Positions 24,045 through 34,328 of a DNA stretch of 64,000 nucleotides are shown piece after piece (positions within the stretch are counted from its first letter, which is position 1; every line of letters begins with the position of its first letter). The DNA comes from Marsupella aquatica (lineage: Eukaryota; Marchantiophyta). The stretch spans positions 7,998,001 through 8,062,000 of the forward strand of contig OZ316893.1 of NCBI GenBank assembly GCA_973895155.1. The letters are read 5' to 3'. Below the pieces are notes generated by a model, which searched no databases, was not told the origin of the DNA, and saw only the letters and a list, made by a program, of their open reading frames with translations. Both the position numbers and the translations under genes were made by a program.

Positions 24045-26098
24045 CTGCAATCATTGAAGCTCAATTCCCAGCTAGAATAAATATGCGTTAAACAAACCGT
24101 CCATCTAAAACTGAATCAGCTTTTAGATTTTCTGAAGTAGGATCTGCAAACAGAAAGATACCATCTAGGGTGCCAACATGCCATGAGCAAAACCCAGACA
24201 ATTCTGTGGTTGAAATTGCGATGGCATTGTGGGTTCCAATGTGCCTCGCACTATGCGCACAAGGTAAATGCGAACCAACTCTGGCCACCACCGCTACCTC
24301 GCTTGAGAGAAGCGAGAATTAATGTAGAGGGCCCTAAGCTTGACACATAGGTTCACTCACTCTAAGCAATACCGTGGAGAAGTGCCCCCGTTGCCTACCC
24401 TTCCCCCGCCAGGTCTGACACCACCCCCCCCCCCCCAGCCAGTTCCCCGGAGTGACCTTAGACAATCCCCCAAGTCCTCCATTGCCGCGGGGCGGAAATA
24501 CAGACGAAGCGGATTTTATCGTCTTACAGACCGTCAAGTACTTCGGTACACTGTGTGTTGCATTGCTTTCTAAAATCTATTGTAGAAGTAGCTGGCTTTG
24601 GATGAGTCGAGGATTATTGCAAGGAAATTGTTGAACTGCAGTTTGTCCGGTCTTTGTTCAAAGGTGTTCTATATGATCCAAACGAGAGCTGGATTTTATG
24701 TCCTCGAGTGAGCTCCATTTCCATTCCAACCTGCAGTTAGATCTTCAACTGTGCTCATGATTCCTAATTGAAATACCTTTGCTGGCTCCAAAGCTGAACT
24801 CACAAGCGCTTGGGATTGTCTCAAGCTCATGAGCGTGTGCAAAACTGACGGCTGATCGCCAGCGGGAGTTGGCCATGCTGCGATCCTCCCCTTAGATAGG
24901 TTCCATTCATCCGGAATCATCCGGAAGTATGATCAATCGCGCAATCTAGCTACTTTACCGAGCGACCCAGCTGAAGAAGGAATTGACCACAAGATCCGAG
25001 GCTCATTCATCCTTCAAGCTACAGATAAGAATTATTCTTGAGGACTTGAAATCCCCTCAGCGCGAAATTAAATGCCCCTCAATCAACTCTGCCCACCACT
25101 GCTTGAAACAAATCGAATCCTTCTAGGCGTACAACAAATGCCCATTCTATGGTAGCGTCGGTGTCCTGGTGGCAGAGTACCACGGTACAGTCCCCGGTGG
25201 TCAAAGCTGCTGTGACTACTAGAACGTCTCCGTCGTGAATCTGTCGTGACCAAACCTTGACAACTATGCTAAACACTAGACTTCCAGTGAAAAAAGTTTT
25301 GCGGAACTGACCATATTGAGATAAAGTGATAACCCCTTGCGCTGCAGATTTCGACCAAGAGTGGAGGGCCAAAATCGAATTGTCCTCACAGGTACTCCGC
25401 TTGCTTTCCGGGAACCTCCGAATCTTCTCTATGGGCAGCAGCCTCTGTCTACCCTCCGAATCTGTGAGCTTCAACAATACCAGAACCTATGTGAAACCAC
25501 ACTCTTCTTCTTCGAGTTCAAGTAGTGGTCCGGGATCGGATCGGCAGTGTACTCGACCTGCAGTATCAAAATCAATGCATTCCAATCCACCTCGTCAGCA
25601 GATCGGGATTCATCAGCAATGCTCTTTCCGGTCCTCCTCCAGTCCTCCAACATCACCATCATCTGCTTTAGTGCTGGGCGTTCCAATCCGCTTTCAGTCC
25701 TCGATGATCACCATCATCATCGTCGTCATCATCCTCGAATCTCTGCTGGTGGTCTTTCACAGTGCGGTATCATGTTTTCCAACCCACCTCCATCACCATC
25801 GTCGTCATCGTCATCGTCATTCTGCTGCTCGAAGGGTACTGTATTGTAACTTTATCACGAGAAGGAGCAGAATGCTCGTGCATATTAGATATCCTGATAG
25901 ATCCTCTTCTCTTTCCTTTTTTTCACTTTTTAGATTTGTTTTTGGGAGTCTTCATTTTTTGCAGAAGCTGAGGAGAAATTTTATAACGCCCAGATCCCAA
26001 TCTGCATTGTGCATTGTTCCCCATTGAAGCACCAAACGTTATAAAGAGGAAATGCCTTTAGGGCTTAGATCATAATGATTGATCCTCTCCGTTTTTTT

Positions 26099-26268
26099 CC
26101 CTTTTTTTCCTCTTTCTTATTTTGTTTGCATGGATAGAGGGCTTTTAGTAAACATATATCACTACCATGAGATATATGCCCTTCCCTTTTTTTCCTCTTT
26201 CTTATTTTGTTTGCATGGATAGAGGGCTTTTAGTAAACATTGATATCACTACCATGAGATACATGCTT
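26099..26268 (+). repeat. 85-bp direct tandem duplication
   Basis: The sequence beginning CCCTTTTTTTCCTCTTTC at 26099 is repeated from 26184 almost unchanged, including GCATGGATAGAGGGC and ACTACCATGAGATA. Few differences between the copies suggest a recent duplication. No coding role is seen. Confidence 0.9.
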
Positions 26269-26642
26269 GATGGGCCCTGTGAAACTTTCTTATCCAATAG
26301 GCCCTTACAAAACTTGTTTTATCTACTAGGACTCCTTTTAATGACCTGTACAACCTGTTCTTGTGTGGTCCCTACTGTGTACATGTACAGTCAATCACAA
26401 TCATTGCCTTGTAGTGCACTGGGCTCCCAAGCCCAGTCCAATAACATGAAATAGAAATCAACACACATAGTATATATTAATCCATAAAGGCAATTCAAAT
26501 AATATGGATGATAACTCTCCATAGAAGGCATTTTTCGCGTCTCCAAGGGTGCAGTCAAATTGATGTAGTAACTCATACCATTCGGGTACAGCAAAACAAC
26601 ATGGGAAAAATAACATAAAACCATATAATGAAACCTAACTTG

Positions 26643-26664
26643 AACCTTCTTCAGAACTCTTCCC
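26643..26664 (-). pseudogene. 3' end of exon 1 of a second MULE gene copy, cut by the copia element
   Basis: Read on the minus strand this gives KSSEEGS followed by a GTTAGG splice donor, matching KSPEEGE...GTTAGT at the end of exon 1 of the MULE gene at 10551. The other part of the exon is at 33549-33729; TTCCC at the junction is the copia target duplication. No later exons of the transposase were found at lower coordinates. Confidence 0.8.
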
Positions 26665-26994
26665 TGTTAAGGATTGCTCTTAGTCTTGTGACTCAAAGGT
26701 TACGGCACTTAGGCTAACCACAGTTAGGGTCTTAGCTGAGGTTAGGTTAGTCGTGTGTGACCTTGTATATGGGCTAGTGTAAGCCGCTGGTGAGTGGTGC
26801 TTGCTCATTTTGTAACGGAGCAACTTGAGGAAGAGGGAGAGCATGTGTGTTCGTTTACTCTTGAAGTAAAGCTTGAGTGTTCGTGTGGACGTAGCCTTGG
26901 AGAAGAGGTGAACCACGTAGAGATTGTGTCGACTACGTGTGCATGGAATAAGTCATGGTTGTATGGTCGTTACGAATGACGTCTTAGTTCAACA
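26665..26994 (+). repeat. 5' LTR of the copia element
   Basis: It has TG...CA termini, 330 bp. It differs from the 3' LTR by a G/A change near 26798 and an A/G change near 26972. ORFs in it are identical between LTRs and are not genes. It should contain the element's promoter. Confidence 0.97.
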
Positions 26995-26996
26995 AT

Positions 26997-27008
26997 TGGT
27001 ATCAGAGC
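26997..27008 (+). other. Primer-binding site, initiator tRNA-Met
   Basis: TGGTATCAGAGC begins two bases after the 5' LTR and is complementary to the 3' end of plant initiator methionine tRNA, the usual primer of plant copia elements. Confidence 0.95.
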
Positions 27009-28883
27009 AAGCCTGGGAGGTGACGTTGAGGTGATCAAAATTTTCGTGACGTGTTGGTGACGGTTTTTCCAGCGGTTAGAGTTGGTGGATTTCACGGAGA
27101 TCTATCGCATGGAACTTGGAGGTGTTGGGCTCAACGGATAGATCGGGGCAAGGGCTTTCCGACGGTGCAAAGAAATCTCTGAACGGAGTTCGTGGTGCGG
27201 AGGAATTCATGTTTCCGTCATTCTGGATTTTTTGTGATTCGTGTTCGACGGTTTTCTTCGACGGTTCTTTTGGGGGGGAACTGAGATCGTTTTCCCGACG
27301 GTGTGAGCTTAGTGGTGCGCGAGGCGTCGCATACTATAGCTCAAATCGTAGATCGGGCAAAGCTGATCGTTTTGGTAGCTGGTCTACTATCGAAGGTGTA
27401 GCGAGTGCGACGTTCCGAGCAAAAGAGCCGTTCTGAGTTTCTGACCGGCTATGAAGTCTTCTTTTGACTGAAGCGGGGTTTCTTGTCGTTACGTCCGACT
27501 CGGAGGAAGATTCGTGAAGTGCTACGGCTTAAAGGAGAGATCGCGGTGAGGCGGTCATTTTGAGTCCGGGATTGGCACTTGACGCGGAGTGAAGGCAACG
27601 TGACGGAAATTTTTTCCCTTTCTGGTGCTGCTGACGGCGCCGGTGAAATTTGGCAACTTTTTCCCGTCGGCGGTGATCACTTTTCTTGTTGGAAAAGGCG
27701 GCGACAAGGTGTGTTCCCGACATTTTTGTTTGAGGCATTTTTTTAAAAAAAAAATTGGCTTTTAGGGGTTTTGGGGGGCACTAGTATACCCCTGCCGCCC
27801 TGTATAAGCCACCACCCCCCCTTGGGTGCGAGTATACGCCCTGTATACGCCCCCCCCCTCTTGAGCCTATCGCGCCTCCTCCCTCCCTCCTGCCTTTGCG
27901 ACACCTCACCCCCCCTCTTAAATCCTCCATAGGGCATCGTGCCCCACCTCCCCTCTCGCCTCGCCTTGCCATGCGCCTCCTCCTCCCTTGTGGGCTATTA
28001 ACGGTTCATAGGGCCTCGTGCCCACACTTGGCACTCGCCTGCCCAGCCTTCCCCCCCCTCTCGAGCCATTTTACCCTCTCCTTCCCCCTTCGTCAGCGGT
28101 TATCCTCCCACGCCTCGCGACCCTTGGCATACCCCCCTCATTAATGCTCCATAGGGCCTCGTGCCCTCTCTTGGCGCGCGTATAGGAGCGCGTATTTGCG
28201 CCTCCCTCACGCCATACTCCGCCTGGCCCGTCACGCGTATGGGCGACGCGTGTGCGCTTTTTAAGGCCGTATTTTTACTAAGGGGCTTAGCACCCCCTTA
28301 AGGTCCAAATTTTAATTCTCATTCTCTCTTCCCATTGGTTAAACGACATCCCGGGCCCGGTCACCCGGCAATTTAACCGCTCCGACAGGGGGAACGGCCC
28401 CCTGTGAGACCTGCCGCACAGTCCAAGGAATATTCCGAAAAAACAGAGAGCTGTTTTTCGGCCTTTAGTTGAAGATTCCAAGGTCCGAATGGTAACTTTT
28501 TTCGGATCTTTTTTGGCGAGGACGTAGCCACTGAAGCTAGCAACGTGGTGCACCACTTGATTTGCATTTCTGACGACGGGTGGTACTTAAAATTTTTCTT
28601 ATTCCCTGAGGTGGTCAAAACGGGGGAGAATTTTTTGAGTTTTATCCACCCCGACCGAAACGTGAAAAAGTTTTTTGTCGGAACTCGATTTCAATTTTGG
28701 ATTTCAGCATTGGCTTGCTAGGCTGGTGGGCTACGTGGCAGTGACAAGTTTCAAGTTTTTTGGAAAGTTGTGAAAAACGATATTTTTTCGTGATTTGGAT
28801 TTGAGTCAACGAGAAGGAAGGAAGGAAAAAGCATATAGGAAGCAGCACAGCAATAGCACGTGGAGAACGTTGGGAGGACAACG
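27009..28883 (+). other. Long (about 1.9 kb) untranslated leader of the copia element
   Basis: The stretch between the primer-binding site and gag is unusually long for a copia element. Its centre (27760-28260) is strongly C-rich. It contains three spaced copies of a short motif of the type CATAGGGCCTCGTGCCC (near 27928, 28007 and 28149), followed by related CGCCTCGCC-like sequence. No conserved ORF was seen. It may contain packaging signals, or captured or expanded sequence. Confidence 0.6.
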
Positions 28884-29786
28884 ATGGCATCCAAGTTTGG
28901 AGGTGTCAAGTTTGAGGTGGAAAAATATGATGGGCGCACAGATTATTTGCTATGGGAGAAGCAGGTTAAGGGAATTCTTCGTGCTATGGGCCTAGATCAT
29001 CTGCTATCGACTCGGGAGGAGTCTAGCAGTGAGGAAGAGATCCCGTTGAGGAAATGGAGGCAAGAGCAAGTGATTGCTGTGAATGCGGTTATGCTGTATC
29101 TGAAGCCGCATATCATTAAGAAGCTGGACGACTACGAGGATTGCGTATCCTTATTCAAGGCCCTCAGAGAGAAGTACTACCGAGAGGATGCCTCAGATTG
29201 GTTGTACAAGAAGTCTCTCTTGATGAGCTTGAGGCTAAAAGAAGGAGGCAAGCTTCGAGATCACTTGGATGAATTTGACAGCCTGGCTGTAGATTTATCA
29301 AATCTTGGCAAGGGAGTGGAAGATGAAGATAAGGCATTGCTTCTTCTCAGCTCCTTACCCCCATCGTATCAAGGTTTGAAGCAGGTTCTCTTGTATAGAG
29401 ACCTCAAAACTATTTCATATGATGAGGTGGTAAGCTCGTTGCTGTCAGATGATGCACAGAAGAAACTGGGTCATACCCAGACACCATCTTCATCTGGCAG
29501 TGCATTGAATGTGAACCGCGGGAGGACTCAACAGCGGATGACTAGCGAAAATAGGTCCTTTTCACAAACGTACCCCTCACGGAATAGAGGCAAGGAGAAG
29601 GCTCGGTCTAAGTCTAGATCCAGGTCTAGAGAGAAATCTCTAGAAAGGAAACCAATTATATGCTGGAAATGTAACAAGTCTGGCCACATGAAACGAGACT
29701 GTCGAGTCAAGCAGACACATCAACCATCAGCGAACGCAGCCACTGATGTTGATATGATTGACTTGCTTGATGATGAAATCTTGTGA
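28884..29786 (+). CDS. gag: copia gag polyprotein
   Basis: From ATG 28884 to TGA 29784-29786, 300 aa. The N-terminal part has the plant copia gag pattern (FEVEKYDGRTDYLLWEKQV, then YLKPHIIKKLDDYED). The middle matches the UBN2-type capsid region (LMSLRLKEGGKLRDHLDEFD, LLSSLPPSYQGL). An Arg/Ser/Lys-rich stretch precedes a CCHC knuckle (CWKCNKSGHMKRDC). It forms the virus-like particle and binds the RNA. The frame after the TGA continues into the protease, so this stop may be a mutation in a gag-pol fusion or a readthrough signal. Confidence 0.93.
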   Translation: MASKFGGVKFEVEKYDGRTDYLLWEKQVKGILRAMGLDHLLSTREESSSEEEIPLRKWRQEQVIAVNAVMLYLKPHIIKKLDDYEDCVSLFKALREKYYREDASDWLYKKSLLMSLRLKEGGKLRDHLDEFDSLAVDLSNLGKGVEDEDKALLLLSSLPPSYQGLKQVLLYRDLKTISYDEVVSSLLSDDAQKKLGHTQTPSSSGSALNVNRGRTQQRMTSENRSFSQTYPSRNRGKEKARSKSRSRSREKSLERKPIICWKCNKSGHMKRDCRVKQTHQPSANAATDVDMIDLLDDEIL

Positions 29787-32700
29787 AGTCAAGATGTTGC
29801 CCTTTGCATTTCATCCAGTAACAACGGTGATGAATGGATTTTAGACTGTGCCTGTACCTATCATATTTGTTGTATGAAAGAGTTTTTTAGTTCTTACTCA
29901 GTATCAACTGGTTCCGTGTTGATGGGGAATGATCATCCTTGTCAAATTATTGGAATTGGATCCGTGAAAATTTGGATGTTTAATGGAGCTGTGCGAACAG
30001 TGAGTAATGTCAGACACATACCTGACATGAAAAAGAACTTGATTTCTCTTGGAATGCTGGAAGCAAATGGATGTCGGTGGAGTTCTGCTGATGGTATTCT
30101 TCAAGTGTCAACCGGAGGCAAGGTTGTCATGAAGGGTAAGCGGCACAGGAATCTATACCTGTTGGAGGGCAACGTGATTTGTGAAGAAGCCAATGTAACT
30201 AGATCTCAATGCGAGATGACTTAGTTGTGGCACTGTAGATTAGGACACATGAGTGAAACGGGTTTGGCGGTACTTCGCAGGAAAGGACTTCTTTCTAATT
30301 TGGAATCTACTAAGCTAGATTTTTGTGAACACTGTGTGCTTGGGAAGCAGCACAGGAGAACCTTTGGTGTTGGAACTCACAATACCAAAGCTATACTTGA
30401 GTATGTACATAGTGATGTGTGGGGTCCAACCCCAACTCCCTCACTTTCTGGAAAATTGTACTATGTCACGTTCATTGATGATTACTCACGGTATGTGTGG
30501 ATCACATTTCTACACGCCAAGTCTGAAGTTTTTGGCACTTTTAAGAAGTGGAAAGTCCAAATTGAGAATCAGATTGGATCCAAGGTGAGATATCTGCGAT
30601 CAGATAACGGCGGGGAGTACAGTTCAAGTGAATTTGAACTATATTGTGCAGAGCAAGGGATTACTCGTCATCTCACGACAGTTTATACTCCTCAACAGAA
30701 TGGTGTTTGTGAGCGGCTAAACCGAACACTATTGGAGCGATCGAGGAGTATGTTGAGCCAATCAGGTTTACCGCATGAATTTTGGGCTGAAGCTATAAAT
30801 ACGGCAACTTATTTGGTAAATCTTTCTCCTTCAAGTGCAATCAATTTCAAGACGCCATTTGAAATGAGGTATGGACGGCACGCAGACTATCAGGTTTTGA
30901 GAGTCTTTGGAAGTGATGCATATGCTCTCACACCTAAACAAAATCGATCTAAACTAGATTCTACTTCCAAGAAGTGTCTTTTTCTTGGTTATCAACCAGG
31001 TGTGAAAGGTTACAGGCTATGGGATCCAAAAGCTTGTACATTGCTTGTCAGTAGAGATGTATCCTTTAATGAATCCAGATCATCAAAGGAGGGGGAGGAT
31101 GCTCAGGCTTCCCGTACTGACAAAGGTAAATCTCCTATCCTGGACCATGTTATGGGGGAGATTGGTCATGAGAGTTTTCATGACATAAATGAAGGAGGTG
31201 CTCCGAGAATGGAGCTGGTTCCGGTATTGGAACAAGAGGAGCAGGTTGTTGTTGGAATACCTCAAATTCAACCAACAGAACAAGATCAACCAGAATCATC
31301 AGCTAGAAAATCGAGACGTACTACTCGAGCTCCTACAAGGTATGGACAATGGACAGATTCATCAAGGTTAGATGATGTTGACATTGCACCTGAAGATGAT
31401 AACAGAGCACTGATCTTGGAAGAAGGAGAACCTTCTTCTTATCATGAGGCGTGCATTTCAGACGAGAAAGATGAATGGAATGCAGCGATGCAGAGGGAGA
31501 TGCAATCTTTAAGTGACAACAGAACATGGGAGCTGGTGCAGCTGCCAAGTGATCAACAAGTGGTGGATAGCAAGTGGATTTACAAGCTGAAGGACAACTC
31601 TTCAGATGGAGGAGACAAGATATACAAGGCAAGGCTTGTTTCCAAGGGATTCACTCAAGAGAAGGGAGTGGATTACAATGAGGTCTTCTCTCCAGTTGCC
31701 AAGTATTCCACGATACGAATTTTGTATCAACTTGTTGTGTTTTTTGATCTGGTGTTAGATCAAATGGATGTTGTTACTGCTTTTCTCTATGGCACCTTGG
31801 AAGAACAAATTTTCATGAGGCAACCACTGGGCTTTGTGAAGAAGGGCCAAGAGAGTTTAGTTTGCAGGTTGCTTAAGTCCTTGTATGGATTGAAGCAAGC
31901 TCCTCGACAGTGGAACAAGCGGTTTGATGATTTCATGCTTGCACAAGGATTCACTAGGATGGTGTATGACCCTTGTGTGTATACAAAATCAGTCAAGAAT
32001 GGTGTGTTTGGTTTGCTCATTTTGGTGCTCTATGTGGATGACATGTTGATTGCGGCTAAGGATCAAACTGAGGTTGACAAACTCAAAGCAAAATTGAGTT
32101 CTGAATTTCGAATGAAGGATCTTGGGAAAGCCAAAAGGATCTTAGGTATGGAGATTACAAGGAACTTTGAAACTGGACAATTGTGGCTGAATCAAGGCAA
32201 GTATGCTGAAAAGGTACTTGCAAGATTCAACATGGAAAATTGTAAGCCAGTAAGTATTCCTTTGGCTCCACATTTCAAGTTATCATCGGCTTTCTGCCCC
32301 ATGGATCCAGTGGAGAGAGGCTTGATGACTCAGGTTCCTTATGAGAAGGCAGTGGGCAGTCTAATGTATTTGATGACATGTACCAGGCCTGATCTAGCCC
32401 TAGCAATGGGCAAAGTGAGTAGATTCATGTCAAATCCAGGGAAGGTACATTGGGAGGCTGTGAAATGGATTCTCAGGTATCTTAAAGGCACAATAGACTA
32501 TGGTCTGTTGTTTGATAGTAAATCAAACAAAACCAAATCATTGGTTGGCTATGTAGATTCTGACTACGGAGGCTGTCTGGAAACAAGGAGGTCAACGACT
32601 GGGTATGTGTTTACTCTTGGAGGAGGATGCATAAGTTGGAGATCTACCTTGCAGAAGTGTGTATCTCAGTCTACTACAGAAGCAGAATATGTTGCAGCAG

Positions 32701-33014
32701 CAGAAGCAGCAAAGGAAGCAATTTGGTTGGATAAGCTGGTCACTGAGATGGGATTGGAGCATGGAAAAATGGCTCTTCATTGTGACAGCCAGAGTGCGCT
32801 TCACCTAGCTATTAACCAGGTGATGGATAGCAGGGTGAAGCACATTGACATCAGGTACCATTTTATTAGGCAAGCAGTGTCTGATAAAATGTTTAAGCTA
32901 GTCAAGATTGATGGAAAACTCAACCCGGCTGATGCTTTTACCAAAGTGATTCCTTTGGAGAGTTACTCAAGACACCGTGCTACTTTGCAGGTTTTGCATT
33001 TGCAGCACAAGTAG
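29787..33014 (+). pseudogene. pol: copia pol (protease, integrase, reverse transcriptase, RNase H), broken
   Basis: Same frame as gag. The protease segment has WILDCACTYH where the family has a DSG-type catalytic triad, so Ser and Gly are lost. TAG at 30222 separates it from the 929-codon rest. The integrase begins LWHCRLGHMSETGL...CEHCVLGKQ (HHCC zinc site). The core has HSDVWGP, FIDDYSRYVW, LRSDNGGEYSS and QNGVCERLNRTLLE. Reverse transcriptase has KARLVSKGFTQEKGVDY, QMDVVTAFLYG and YVDDMLIA. RNase H has YVDSDYGGCLETRRSTTGY and STTEAEYVAAAEAAKEAIWL. It ends at TAG 33012-33014. RT, integrase and RNase H look intact; protease and continuity do not. Mobilisation in trans is possible. Confidence 0.93.
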
Positions 33015-33207
33015 AGTAACTTAACAAGATGTGATTTCTGTATATGAGTTACTCAATCCTGTTATGGCTATGGCTTAATTCTAGTTAACTCTTAGTTAAC
33101 CTTAAATGGTTTTTAGGGGGATACCTATGGTTTTAGGTGATTGTCTAGAATTTCCCGCTGAGTATCTCATATGGATAGCAGAAATTGCAGTCCCCAAGAC
33201 TAGAGTC

Positions 33208-33216
33208 AAGGGGGAG
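33208..33216 (+). other. Polypurine tract of the copia element
   Basis: AAGGGGGAG lies two bases before the 3' LTR, the expected place for the plus-strand primer. Confidence 0.85.
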
Positions 33217-33218
33217 TT

Positions 33219-33548
33219 TGTTAAGGATTGCTCTTAGTCTTGTGACTCAAAGGTTACGGCACTTAGGCTAACCACAGTTAGGGTCTTAGCTGAGGTTAGG
33301 TTAGTCGTGTGTGACCTTGTATATGGGCTAGTGTAAGCCGCTGGTGAGTGGTGCTTACTCATTTTGTAACGGAGCAACTTGAGGAAGAGGGAGAGCATGT
33401 GTGTTCGTTTACTCTTGAAGTAAAGCTTGAGTGTTCGTGTGGACGTAGCCTTGGAGAAGAGGTGAACCACGTAGAGATTGTGTCGACTACGTGTGCATGG
33501 AATAAGTCATGGTTGTATGGTCGTTGCGAATGACGTCTTAGTTCAACA
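33219..33548 (+). repeat. 3' LTR of the copia element
   Basis: 330 bp, TG...CA termini, two differences from the 5' LTR. It is followed directly by the second copy of the TTCCC target duplication. Confidence 0.97.
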
Positions 33549-33729
33549 TTCCCATCCAGAATTCTTGTCAGGTTGTGAGTGTGTCTCCTTCTCCTTCCAA
33601 ACCATGGCCTGTCCTTTGATGGTGGTCTGTCAACTTCAGCAATGTAGATGTCACAGACATCCCGTCTATGCCAAAGATGGAGTCTGCTTTCATCCTGCTC
33701 ATCCTCAGGTGGATCTTCATCAGCTGACA
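33549..33729 (-). pseudogene. 5' part of exon 1 of a second MULE gene copy
   Basis: The frame from ATG 33729 reads MSADEDPPEDEQ, then LHLWHRRDVCDIYIAEVDR and LTRILDG. It aligns with MADDVSDINLWRRGDVCEVDIPDSDR...LKSILDG in exon 1 at 10736. A longer start with ATG at 33748 is also open. The copia element interrupts it after ILDG; the exon end is at 26643-26664. A strong copy of the 24-bp palindrome starts at 34009, 280 bp upstream of this ATG; in the first copy one lies 316 bp upstream. The sequence is diverged, so it is a paralogous element and not a duplication of this locus. Confidence 0.8.
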
Positions 33730-34056
33730 TGCTGATGGGTGTGCTCATTCAACTGGATTTTCACTGTGTACGTGAGAATGAGTGGACAAAGGATCCACTC
33801 ACACAACACAAGTGCCCAATTCTTGGTGACACAAAATGAGTGCCTAGTGGCAAGTGACAAAAAAAGTGTTAGTGAAAGTACCAAGATCATAATGATCGCA
33901 CATTCCTCCTAACTGACAATCATAGTCAAAAACATCGAGAAAACCCTGTGTGGAGCACGTGAAAGTAAGCCCTATGACTACCTCGTGGTACGGTAAAAAT
34001 TCAAATCTGAAAACATAATCCATATTGTCTTCACTTCCTTAAGTCATTCCTTTACA

Positions 34057-34328
34057 GCATCTCCAACCCTTACTAGAAAGCCTACTATAATTGGGTGTCA
34101 ACTGAACCCAGTAACTAAAATGCAAAACATCATGTCCAACCCATTCACTCTAATGCTCTCAGATTTTCAGGCACCAGATCTTTTGGTTACTAGATCTATA
34201 TTTGGGAGGAAATGTACAGTTTTGACTTTCTACCAGCGGGATTCATTGTTGGGTTCCAAGATCATACTTAGGGTGGTGTGAAATTTATTTCTACTGTAAA
34301 GCAAACCATCCGACAGGGCTGGGGATGA
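34057..34328. mobile_element. Putative MITE with CATCTCCAACCC ends
   Basis: The left end GCATCTCCAACCC at 34057 and the right end GGGCTGGGGATG at 34316-34327 form a short inverted pair. Its left part aligns well with the reverse complement of 51500-51611 (shared CAACTGAACCCAGTAAC-like, ATGTCCAACCCA and TTTTCAGG blocks). No target duplication was established. Confidence 0.55.

Larger units (their letters stand above)
24045..26664. other. Region upstream of the NPF gene
   Basis: It should hold the missing first NPF exon and promoter. A poly-C run (24425-24440) is present, and Ser/His-type ORFs around 25326-26027 come from TCATCATC-rich sequence and are not convincing genes. Its last ~22 bp (26643-26664) are part of a MULE gene exon split by the copia insertion (own entry). 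Confidence 0.4.
26665..33548 (+). mobile_element. Ty1/copia LTR retrotransposon, full length, recent
   Basis: Two 330-bp LTRs (26665-26994 and 33219-33548) start TGTTAAGG and end TTCAACA, with two differences noted. The target duplication TTCCC is perfect (26660-26664 and 33549-33553). The primer-binding site and polypurine tract are in place. The domain order gag, protease, integrase, reverse transcriptase, RNase H defines Ty1/copia. Near-identical LTRs indicate a recent insertion. All coding parts share one frame, broken by TGA at 29784 and TAG at 30222, and the protease active site is altered, so this copy is probably non-autonomous. It sits in exon 1 of a second MULE gene copy. Confidence 0.97.

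Noticed and set aside
24696-24920. First exon of the NPF gene (frame with MSTVEDLTAG)
   Set aside because: The apparent donor after ACTGCAG leaves phase 1, but the next exon at 24044 needs phase 0.
25326-26027. 233-codon plus-strand Ser/His/Arg-rich ORF
   Set aside because: It is driven by TCATCATC/TCGTCGTC-type simple sequence and has overlapping ORFs in other frames of similar quality.
26680-26979. Identical short ORFs at 26680-26979 and 33234-33533
   Set aside because: They lie inside the two LTRs of the copia element.
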